DNA of 21,991 nucleotides from an uncultured Asticcacaulis sp. (GTDB lineage Bacteria; Pseudomonadota; Alphaproteobacteria; Caulobacterales; Caulobacteraceae), in assembly GCA_946482045.1 (NCBI GenBank), contig CAMLPZ010000031.1, forward strand, positions 1 to 21,991. Reading direction: 5' to 3'. Of this stretch, positions 15,835 through 21,991 are shown piece by piece. The stretch's first letter is position 1. Each line of letters opens with the position of its first letter. The translations under genes and the position numbers were made by a program. A model generated the notes under the pieces. It had not been told where the DNA came from. It searched no databases and saw only the letters and a program-made list of their open reading frames with translations.

Positions 15835-16971
15835 ATGTTTGATCAAAAATCTAAGGTCGCGATGGCGGCACTCTTGATGGCGGCGAGTGGCGCCACAGCG
15901 CAAACGGTCACGGACCCGGCCTTTGTTACCCCGGTTGTGTCTGCTCCGACTGCTGCGGCCAATTCGACGCCCGCGGCACCCGGCGATTATGAAGTCACAG
16001 TGGCGCTGCGTGGTACAGGCGCGTCTGGGGCCATCTGGGCCGAAGACCGGCGCCTGATGCTTGCGCCCGTTGCGCTCAGGGCTGGGGAAGCGAGAAACGT
16101 CAAGGTCATCGTCAATGTCCGCGACCCTCATCTGATTCAGGCCGAACAGGACGTGACCAAGGGGCCTAAGGTGGGCTTGCGTGGTAGTGACGAGAAGGAC
16201 TTCAATTGGGACGACCAACTGACCTTACGCGTGACCGGGGCAGAACTGGCGGGTTTCGAACTCCAGCCAGTCACTGCCCGCCGTGTTTTCCTGGCGGGTG
16301 ACAGCACGGTCGCCGACCAGAACGGCGGCGACTATGCCTCGTGGGGCCAGATGCTGCCGCGCTTCCTGGATGCGAAACTGTCCGTCGCCAACCACGCCCG
16401 CAGCGGCGAGACAATGAAATCGTTCGTCACCTCGCTGCGCTGGGACAAGCTGTTGAGCGAACTGCGCGCCGGCGACGTCGTCCTGATCCAGTTCGGCCAC
16501 AATGACGAAAAGAAGCAATGGCCGCGCACCTATGCGGCTGCCGATGGCGCCTATCCGGCGTGGCTGTCGGCCTTTGTCGCCGATGTCCGTCAGCGCGGTG
16601 GTCAGCCGGTTCTGGTGACGCCGGTGGCGCGGCGCGCCTTCAAGGATGGCAAGATCGAGAATACGCATGCCGGTTATGATGCGGCTGTGCGCCGCGTCGC
16701 GAAGCAACTGAATGTGCCGCTGATCGACCTGACCGAAGAGACGACACGGATGTATGAGGCGCTTGGGCAAGACGTCTCGCCGCTGGCCTTCGGTAACAAG
16801 GGCGCGGATAAGACGCATCATAACGGCTATGGCGCCTATACGATTGCCTGTTATGTGGCGAAGGACCTGACGGGCTTTAAGGATCTGAATGTCGTCGCGG
16901 CTCTTGATATGCCGGCGTGTCCCCCCGACAAACCGCAGGACCCGCGCGCCTTCGCAATCACATTGCCCTGA
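15835..16971 (+). CDS. Secreted rhamnogalacturonan acetylesterase (CE12, SGNH/GDSL hydrolase)
   Basis: The protein of 378 residues starts with a signal peptide (MFDQKSKVAMAALLMAASGATAQ). An in-frame ATG at 15739 would add 32 residues that destroy the signal peptide and run through the promoter region, so 15835 was chosen. An N-terminal beta-sandwich (about 45-140) precedes the SGNH domain: block I AGDST with nucleophile S157, G191 in the RSGE block, N223 in FGHND, and the D325-x-x-H328 pair in GADKTHHNGYGA. The full catalytic set is present. CE12 enzymes remove acetyl groups from galacturonate in RG-I, making it open to cleavage. The protein is probably periplasmic or exported. The rhamnose mutarotase gene follows by 12 bases, so the two are co-transcribed. 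Other pectin or xylan acetyl esters are possible substrates, but the locus favours rhamnogalacturonan. Confidence 0.92.
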   Translation: MFDQKSKVAMAALLMAASGATAQTVTDPAFVTPVVSAPTAAANSTPAAPGDYEVTVALRGTGASGAIWAEDRRLMLAPVALRAGEARNVKVIVNVRDPHLIQAEQDVTKGPKVGLRGSDEKDFNWDDQLTLRVTGAELAGFELQPVTARRVFLAGDSTVADQNGGDYASWGQMLPRFLDAKLSVANHARSGETMKSFVTSLRWDKLLSELRAGDVVLIQFGHNDEKKQWPRTYAAADGAYPAWLSAFVADVRQRGGQPVLVTPVARRAFKDGKIENTHAGYDAAVRRVAKQLNVPLIDLTEETTRMYEALGQDVSPLAFGNKGADKTHHNGYGAYTIACYVAKDLTGFKDLNVVAALDMPACPPDKPQDPRAFAITLP

Positions 16972-16983
16972 CCGAGGTTACCC

Positions 16984-17298
16984 ATGCAAATCCATGCCTT
17001 TACCATGCAGTTGAAACCCGGCTTCGAGGCTGAGTACCAACGCCGTCATGACGAGATTTGGCCGGAGCTCGCGGACCTGCTGCATGAAGCCGGGGTGTCG
17101 GACTATTCGATCTTCCTCGATGAAAAGTCGCTTGCGCTGTTTGGTGTTTTGAAGCGCACGGATAACCACACGATGGACGATCTGCCGAACACGCCGCTGA
17201 TGAAGAAGTGGTGGGCCTATATGGCCGACATTATGGATACGAACCCGGACAATTCGCCTGTCGCTGTGCCGCTGAGGCAGGTGTTTTATATGGCATGA
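16984..17298 (+). CDS. rhaM: L-rhamnose mutarotase
   Basis: The 104-residue protein has the length and residues of E. coli RhaM. Y18 and the catalytic H22 lie in [13 protein letters not shown], and the WW pair is at 76-77 in [12 protein letters not shown], followed by the C-terminal LRQVFYMA. It is a small dimeric ferredoxin-like protein that interconverts the alpha and beta anomers of L-rhamnose in the cytoplasm, supplying the form needed by the isomerase. GAGG lies 6 bases before the ATG. It is encoded 12 bases after the acetylesterase stop, in one transcription unit with a secreted pectin enzyme rather than with the kinase and aldolase genes farther right. An anomerase could also help the rhamnose 1-dehydrogenase route. 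The identification is firm. Confidence 0.96.
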   Translation: MQIHAFTMQLKPGFEAEYQRRHDEIWPELADLLHEAGVSDYSIFLDEKSLALFGVLKRTDNHTMDDLPNTPLMKKWWAYMADIMDTNPDNSPVAVPLRQVFYMA

Positions 17299-17303
17299 CT
17301 TAG

Positions 17304-17467
17304 TCCCCTCTCGCTCCTTGCGGGGAGAGGGCTAGGGTGAGGGGCGGCGGGCTGTTAGCCTGCTCAAGCAGTGTTATGCCCCTCATCCGGTTCGTGAGCG
17401 AACCACCCAACGCTGGCAAAAGCTATACTTTCGCTGGCGCTATACCCCGCAAGCAGGGAGAAGGGAA
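17304..17467. repeat. Intergenic repeat composite, family B (copy 2) and fragments
   Basis: CCCCTCTC...GGGGAGAGGG followed by CTAGGGTGAGGGGC (17304-17344) matches the element at 10430-10471. A second unit, GCCCCTCATCCGGTTCGTGA (17378-17397), then GCGAACCACC, starts with the inverse of GAGGGGC. A third fragment (CCCCGCAAGCAGGGAGAAGGG, 17445-17465) ends the block just before the DeoR stop. It occupies the whole gap between convergent rhaM and the DeoR gene. No clear T-run terminator was seen. Confidence 0.65.
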
Positions 17468-17469
17468 TT

Positions 17470-18288
17470 TTAAGCCGCCGCCGCCTGATCCGCCGTTACA
17501 ATCCGGACGTCGATATCGTGCGCCTTTAGCCAGCGTACGGCATCTGCCGAAATGCCGTCGTCCGTAATCACAACGTCGATCTGAGACAGCGGGCATACCG
17601 ACAAGGACGCCGGCGCATCGATCTTGCTGGAATCGGCCAGGACCACGACTTCGGAGGCGCGCTCCATCAGCCGGCGCTCGGATTGGACCAGCAGGGTGTC
17701 GGTCTGCATCAGGCCGTTTTTGGTCAAGGCCTGGCAGCCGATAAACATGCGGGCGGCCGCGAAATGCTGTAGGATGCCGTCCTCATATGGGTTTAGAATA
17801 ATGCCCTGTTCGCGGAAAAGCTCGCCACCAGGTAATGTGACTTTTACGCGCGAGCGTTCCAGCAGGCATTGCAGGATCGGCACAGAGGTCGTCAGCACAT
17901 TATAGGCTTCGTCATTCATCATCGACGCCATCATCCAGGTCGTCGTGCCGCCGTCGATGATCATCGTCAGACCGGGCGTGATGTAGTCCAAAGCCGCCTT
18001 GGCGATGGCGCGCTTGGCGCCGGCATTGGCGATGACGCTGTCGGAGAAGCTCGACTGGCCGCGCAAGCCTTCGGAACGCCTTTCTTCGCGACCGCTATAC
18101 AGCTTGCCTTCGGAACGCATGGCGCCGCCGCGTACGCGCAGCAGATGTCCCAGTTCGTGCAGTTCATTGAGGTCACGGCGTATGGTGGCGGGCGATACGC
18201 CCAGCCGCTCCGTCAGTTCGTCCACCGAGGTTACGCGCTCGCTGCTCAGTTCGTCGATAATGCGCTTCCAGCGGTCCTGAAGATGCAT
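17470..18288 (-). CDS. DeoR-family transcriptional regulator of rhamnose genes
   Basis: The 272-residue protein has the DeoR architecture. The N-terminal winged helix-turn-helix (about 5-57) contains SVDELTERLGVSPATIRRDL and the LLRVRGGA wing. The C-terminal phosphosugar-sensing domain (about 75-250) has IDGGTTTWMMA, LTTSVPI, LPGGELF and VVLADSSKID. AGGAT lies 7 bases before the ATG. It sits 114 bases downstream of the rhamnulokinase on the same strand and opposite the aldolase fusion, like RhaR repressors linked to rhamnose kinase genes in other alphaproteobacteria. Such proteins usually repress and respond to a phosphorylated or keto intermediate, here perhaps L-rhamnulose or its 1-phosphate. 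The effector is inferred. A dyad just upstream suggests autoregulation. Confidence 0.92.
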   Translation of the reverse strand: MHLQDRWKRIIDELSSERVTSVDELTERLGVSPATIRRDLNELHELGHLLRVRGGAMRSEGKLYSGREERRSEGLRGQSSFSDSVIANAGAKRAIAKAALDYITPGLTMIIDGGTTTWMMASMMNDEAYNVLTTSVPILQCLLERSRVKVTLPGGELFREQGIILNPYEDGILQHFAAARMFIGCQALTKNGLMQTDTLLVQSERRLMERASEVVVLADSSKIDAPASLSVCPLSQIDVVITDDGISADAVRWLKAHDIDVRIVTADQAAAA

Positions 18289-18312
18289 GAATTATCCTGT
18301 ATTCGTCCAATG

Positions 18313-18336
18313 TCACACGAAAACGCTCTCATGTGA
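18313..18336. promoter_or_regulatory. Inverted repeat upstream of the DeoR gene, candidate operator
   Basis: TCACACGA (18313-18320) and TCATGTGA (18329-18336) pair at 7 of 8 positions across an 8-base spacer. The dyad lies 25-48 bases upstream of the DeoR start codon, where an autoregulatory site would be expected. It differs from the CGATAAT words at the rhaB/aldolase promoter, so a second regulator such as a CRP-like protein is also possible. Confidence 0.4.
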
Positions 18337-18402
18337 TTGCTCTTGATCGAATCTTATAATGTGGAACGGATCGGCTGTCGATAGCCGTATACTTACGGGC
18401 AA

Positions 18403-19806
18403 TCAAGCGGCAACGGGCGTACCGCAGGCCTGGACCCAAAGATCGCGATAGGCGCGAAATTCGCCGGCCAGCAAGGGGTGCACCTGGCGCAGGCGGAGGC
18501 GCGGCAGGGGCACTTCGTCGCGGAACGCAAGGGCCGATGCGCCCAGCGTGACCGCCGAGACTGAAGCCGTGCAGACAACAGGGCCGTCGTGCAACGCCGC
18601 GATCAGCCGGCACAACAACGGGTTACCGGCCGCCATGCCTTCGATGACCAGGGCGCGGCCGGACTGAATCATGCTGAGGCAGGTGATGCTGAGCAGAGCT
18701 TGGTAGAGTATGCCCAAAGCGGCGCGCGCCTGGGGTGTGTCGTGGCGCAGGCCGCGAATTTCGCCGCGCATGTGCGGGAAGGGGCCGCCGGCCTCGAGGA
18801 AGCTCGGCAAGGCCAGCGCCGACTCACGCATAACCGCATCCAGCATGGCGACGTCGACCGTCTCGGTCGCTCCGCCGGTAATGGTCTGGTAGGCGCGGCC
18901 GCCCATGAAACGGGCGCACGGCACAGGGCGGCCAAAGACATCGACCGCGCCCATGCAGTCGCGATCAGCCTGGAGCGTATCGAGGCGGCCGTCGGGCGCC
19001 ATGGCGATGAACCAGGTGCCGGTCGACAGCATGGCCGGCGGTTCGTCGTTGTGCCAGCCGGACAAAAGCGCCGCGAGCGCCGAATTGCTGTCGTGGACGC
19101 CGACGCAGACGCGTGTGCCTTCAGGCAAGCCCGTGGCGCGGGCGACAACCGGCCTGAGCGTACCCGCCGTTTCCCACGCGCCGCGTCGCTTGGGAAAACG
19201 TTCGGCCCAACCTTCTTTGCGCGCCAGCGAGGAAAAACTGTTCGTCGCCGGTGACCAGAGGTCCGTATGGCAGCCGAGCGTGCTGACCTCGCTGACCAGA
19301 GCGCCGCTCAGGCGCCACGTCCAATACTGCGCATAGGGTAGGATCCAGCGGACGCGTGCAAACTGCGCCGGATCGCGGCGGCTGTGCCAAAATAGCTGCG
19401 CGCCCAGGTTCATGCCCTTGGGCAGCCGCGGCGACAGGGTTTCGGAAAACGGCGGCCGCGCCAATTCATACGCGGCGACCATGGCCGGAGGAATGACGGT
19501 CTCATAGTCCTGGATCGGCATGACCAGGGCTTCGTTGTCATCAAGCAGGGCGCACGCGGCGCCATGCGCCACGGGCATGATGCGGTCGATCTTGTAATCG
19601 GAAAGGCTCTTGAGCTGGGTCAGCAGCCAGTCGAACAGGGCGTTGGTATCGAAGGCGTCATAAAGCGGCGTACGCAGGGACGGCGTCGCCGTGCGCCGGT
19701 CGACGAGAATCTCGCCACCGGGCGTGACGACGCTCAGCTTGGCAAAGCTCTTGCCGATATCGAAGACAGCGCAGTTGCCCTGTCCCGATTTCCTGACGTT
19801 TCCCAT
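18403..19806 (-). CDS. rhaB: FGGY-family carbohydrate kinase, probable L-rhamnulokinase
   Basis: From the ATG at 19806 the protein has 467 residues, typical of FGGY kinases. The N-terminal phosphate-binding segment is VFDIGKSFAKL (around D16), the catalytic base is D239 in GVHDSNSA, and the second ATP-binding motif is STGTW (261-265), followed by the GG(A)YQTITGG region and the late VIEGMAAGNPLLCRL segment. It would phosphorylate L-rhamnulose to L-rhamnulose 1-phosphate with ATP in the cytoplasm. An in-frame ATG at 19827 has no ribosome binding site, whereas AAGGG lies 8 bases before 19806. It is divergent from the rhamnulose-1-phosphate aldolase fusion, with candidate operators between them. 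The sequence is of the DIGK subtype also seen in L-fuculokinase-like proteins, so the sugar is assigned mainly from the neighbouring aldolase and mutarotase. Confidence 0.87.
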   Translation of the reverse strand: MGNVRKSGQGNCAVFDIGKSFAKLSVVTPGGEILVDRRTATPSLRTPLYDAFDTNALFDWLLTQLKSLSDYKIDRIMPVAHGAACALLDDNEALVMPIQDYETVIPPAMVAAYELARPPFSETLSPRLPKGMNLGAQLFWHSRRDPAQFARVRWILPYAQYWTWRLSGALVSEVSTLGCHTDLWSPATNSFSSLARKEGWAERFPKRRGAWETAGTLRPVVARATGLPEGTRVCVGVHDSNSALAALLSGWHNDEPPAMLSTGTWFIAMAPDGRLDTLQADRDCMGAVDVFGRPVPCARFMGGRAYQTITGGATETVDVAMLDAVMRESALALPSFLEAGGPFPHMRGEIRGLRHDTPQARAALGILYQALLSITCLSMIQSGRALVIEGMAAGNPLLCRLIAALHDGPVVCTASVSAVTLGASALAFRDEVPLPRLRLRQVHPLLAGEFRAYRDLWVQACGTPVAA

Positions 19807-19856
19807 CTCCGCGACCCTTCGAGTCATGGCGACTAACCAGCACTGTTGTTTTTGAC

Positions 19857-19883
19857 CGATAATGATTGAAGACTTTCGATAAT
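19857..19883. promoter_or_regulatory. Paired CGATAAT words between divergent rhaB and the aldolase gene
   Basis: CGATAAT occurs at 19857-19863 and again at 19877-19883, exactly 20 bases apart, about two helical turns. The first copy lies in CGATAATGATTG, identical to 3130-3141 in the rhmD/iclR region. The pair is 51 bases upstream of the rhaB ATG and about 70 bases upstream of the aldolase ATG. It is a candidate binding site for the DeoR regulator controlling both transcription units. This is inferred from position and repetition. Confidence 0.55.
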
Positions 19884-19952
19884 CGCTGTATCGTCGTTTT
19901 CAAGCATCAGGACTGTTGGTTCAAAGACTACAATAGGCAGTGGGGTTATTCA

Positions 19953-21991
19953 ATGAGCTTGTCGCAGGACGCGTTGATCGGCTGGAGCGAATCCGGGCCG
20001 AAGTCCGCCGGCTTAGTTTTAAACAGGGCTGTCCTTGAGAAGCCGGGCAGCCGCTGGGACGACGCCGTCGCCGAAGGCATGGACGAGGCCGAGCTTCTGC
20101 TCTATCGCTCGAATCTTCTGGGTTCGGATCTTTCGGTCACCAATTTCGGTGGCGGCAACACCTCGGCCAAGGTCTTAGGCACCGATCCCTTGACCGGCGA
20201 AGCCGTCGATGTTCTGTGGGTCAAGGGCTCTGGCGGCGATCTCGGCTCGATGAAGGCGGACGGGTTTGCCACACTTTATCTCGATCGCGTGTACGGGCTG
20301 GAGCGGCTCTATCGTGGGCTGGCCTATGAGGATGAGATGGTCGGCTTGTTGCCGCATTGTACATTTGGACTCAATCCGCGTCCCGCCAGCATCGACACGC
20401 CACTGCACGCCTTTATTCCGTTCAAACACGTCGATCATCTCCATCCCGACGCTGTTGTCGCTATCGCCGCGACCGTCGAATCGGAGGCGCTGACCGAAGA
20501 GATCTACAAGGGCGAAGTCGGTTGGATCGGCTGGCAGCGTCCCGGCTTCGACCTGGGCCTGCGCATCGGCGAGGCGGTCCGCGCCCATCCCCACTGGCGC
20601 GGCCTGGTGCTGGAAGGGCATGGTCTGTTCTGCTGGGGCGATACGGCGCGGGATTGCTATGACACCAGTATCGAACTTATCGGTATTGCCGTCGACGCCA
20701 TCAATGCCCGTGCAGCTACGATCACGCCGGCGGTCCCTGACCAGGCATTGGTTTTGAAGGCGATCACAGTGCTGCGCACCGAGCTCAGCCGCTCCCGGCG
20801 CAAGGTCTGTGAACTTATCGCCGGCGCTGATATCCAGGCTTTTTTGTCGTCGCCCATCTTGCTGGTCGAGGCGGCCAAGGGCGCAGCCTGTCCGGACCAT
20901 TTCCTGCGCACCAAGCCGTGGCCGCTGGTGCTTGATCCGGAACCCTTGCTGGGCGACGGCGGTGAGGACTATCTGAAAGATGCCGTCGAAGCCTATCGCG
21001 ACCGTTATCGTACCTATTACGCGCGCTGCCGTCACACGGACAGCCCGGTCCTGCGCGATCCCGATCCGGTGGTGGTGCTGATCCGCGACACCTGTGCCCT
21101 GGCTTTTGCGCCCGATCGGACGGCGGCGCGCATTGCCGGCGAATATGTCCGCAACGCCGCCAATGTCGTGCGCGGCGCGGTTACACTGGGCCGGTATCAG
21201 GCGCTGGCTGAACAGGAAATGTTCGATATCGAATACTGGCTGCTCGAAGAGGCCAAGTTGAAGCGCCAGCCGAATCCCGGTCCGTTCGCGGGCCAGGTCG
21301 CCTATATCACGGGCGCGGCCGGAGGTATCGGACGCGCGGTCGCCGAGCAAATTCTGGCCGGCGGCGGTTGTGTCATGCTCACCGATATCGATGAGGCCAG
21401 GCTGGAAACGGTGCGCGCCGACCTGACGCGCAGCCATCGCGCCGACCTGATCCGCACCTTTGTCAACGACGTCGCCGATGAAGCCGCCGTGCGTGCCTCG
21501 TTCGACGCCTGTGTCCTGGCGTTCGGCGGTATCGATGTCCTGGTCGCCAATGCCGGCATCGCTTCGGCGGCAGCGATTACCGATACCTCACTCGACCTGT
21601 GGCAGGCCAATTTCCGCGTCCTGGCCGAAGGTTATTTCCTGCCGAGCCGCGAAGCCTTTCGCCTCATGAAACCCTTAGGGGGTGCGATCGTCTTCGTGGC
21701 CTCTAAGAACGCCCTGGCAGCGTCGGCCAATACGGCGGCCTATTCGGCGGCCAAGGCGGCGGAACTGCAACTGGCCCGGGTCCTGGCTCTGGAAGGCGCG
21801 CCGCACGGTATCCGGGTCAATGTCGTCAATCCGGACGCCGTGCTGCAGGGCTCGTCGATCTGGACCGGCGAATGGCGGCAGCAGCGTGCCGCCGCGTATA
21901 ATCTCAAGGACGACGAGCTTGAGGAATTTTACCGCCTGCGCAGTCTGCTGAAGCGTTCGGTGCTGCCGCAGGATGTGGCTGAAGCTGTCGT
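19953..21991 (+). CDS. rhaD: Bifunctional L-rhamnulose-1-phosphate aldolase / short-chain (lactaldehyde) dehydrogenase (3' end cut)
   Basis: The reading frame runs from ATG 19953 off the right edge, with 679 codons visible of the roughly 700 usual for this fusion (also called RhaEW). The N-terminal class II aldolase domain (about 35-430) has NFGGGNTSAK (64-73), the metal-binding H162 and H164 in VDHLHPDAV, and H223 in EGHGLFCWGD. The C-terminal SDR domain begins near residue 445 with the cofactor motif TGAAGGIG, then ANAGIAS, and catalytic S584, Y597 and K601 (YSAAK). The first domain splits L-rhamnulose 1-phosphate into DHAP and L-lactaldehyde; the second is reported in homologues to oxidise L-lactaldehyde to L-lactate. 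A GTGGGG ribosome binding site lies 7 bases before the ATG. The 420-codon opposite-strand frame over it is a shadow. An L-rhamnose isomerase gene would be expected just downstream. Confidence 0.94.
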   Translation, partial: MSLSQDALIGWSESGPKSAGLVLNRAVLEKPGSRWDDAVAEGMDEAELLLYRSNLLGSDLSVTNFGGGNTSAKVLGTDPLTGEAVDVLWVKGSGGDLGSMKADGFATLYLDRVYGLERLYRGLAYEDEMVGLLPHCTFGLNPRPASIDTPLHAFIPFKHVDHLHPDAVVAIAATVESEALTEEIYKGEVGWIGWQRPGFDLGLRIGEAVRAHPHWRGLVLEGHGLFCWGDTARDCYDTSIELIGIAVDAINARAATITPAVPDQALVLKAITVLRTELSRSRRKVCELIAGADIQAFLSSPILLVEAAKGAACPDHFLRTKPWPLVLDPEPLLGDGGEDYLKDAVEAYRDRYRTYYARCRHTDSPVLRDPDPVVVLIRDTCALAFAPDRTAARIAGEYVRNAANVVRGAVTLGRYQALAEQEMFDIEYWLLEEAKLKRQPNPGPFAGQVAYITGAAGGIGRAVAEQILAGGGCVMLTDIDEARLETVRADLTRSHRADLIRTFVNDVADEAAVRASFDACVLAFGGIDVLVANAGIASAAAITDTSLDLWQANFRVLAEGYFLPSREAFRLMKPLGGAIVFVASKNALAASANTAAYSAAKAAELQLARVLALEGAPHGIRVNVVNPDAVLQGSSIWTGEWRQQRAAAYNLKDDELEEFYRLRSLLKRSVLPQDVAEAV

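Noticed and set aside
20175..21437. 420-codon open frame on the minus strand
   Set aside because: It lies wholly opposite the aldolase-SDR fusion, whose domains and catalytic residues are unmistakable; the antisense frame has no recognisable motif and is a GC-rich codon-bias shadow.
1..21991. CRISPR array, tRNA/rRNA, insertion sequence or prophage genes
   Set aside because: No regularly spaced long repeats, tRNA-like cloverleaf, transposase, integrase or phage structural motifs were seen.

Overview
The window reads as a chromosomal stretch of a GC-rich alphaproteobacterium. The mix of a non-phosphorylating sugar-acid pathway, GPH and RhaT symporters, and purine/pyrimidine-rich hairpin repeats between genes is what I associate with Caulobacterales (Asticcacaulis/Caulobacter-like). 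This taxonomic call is inference, because there is no rRNA or marker gene here. No phage, plasmid, insertion sequence, tRNA or CRISPR was seen. Coding density is high and every gene is intact except the two cut by the window edges.

Almost everything fits one theme: using L-rhamnose and its plant source, rhamnogalacturonan I (RG-I) pectin. Region by region: (1) 1-3095, minus strand: L-rhamnonate dehydratase, an FAH-family 2,4-diketo-3-deoxyrhamnonate hydrolase and a partial SDR (probable 2-keto-3-deoxyrhamnonate 4-dehydrogenase). (2) 3271-8661, plus strand: IclR regulator, SDR L-rhamnose 1-dehydrogenase, RhaT symporter, FMN L-lactate dehydrogenase and a GH28 enzyme. (3) 8776-15714, minus strand: a secreted GH43-GH35 fusion, a GH105 unsaturated rhamnogalacturonyl hydrolase and a GPH-family oligosaccharide symporter (a RhiN/RhiT-like pair). 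(4) 15835-17298, plus strand: secreted CE12 rhamnogalacturonan acetylesterase and L-rhamnose mutarotase. (5) 17470-19806, minus strand: DeoR regulator and rhamnulokinase. (6) 19953-edge, plus strand: fused rhamnulose-1-phosphate aldolase/short-chain dehydrogenase, nearly complete.

Proposed joint action: secreted enzymes deacetylate RG-I and trim its arabinan/galactan side chains. Oligomers enter by the GPH symporter and are cleaved inside by GH105 and perhaps GH28. Free rhamnose enters by RhaT. Two L-rhamnose routes lie side by side. The oxidative diketo-hydrolase route gives pyruvate plus L-lactate. The phosphorylating route (mutarotase, kinase, aldolase-dehydrogenase fusion) gives DHAP plus L-lactate. 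Both end in L-lactate, and a single LldD is encoded between them. The rhamnonolactonase and the L-rhamnose isomerase are not in the window.

The most notable non-coding signals are an exact 12-mer (CGATAATGATTG) shared by the divergent promoter regions of the two routes, helically phased ATGAT[T/C] hexamers before the dehydratase gene, and several families of intergenic palindromic repeats.
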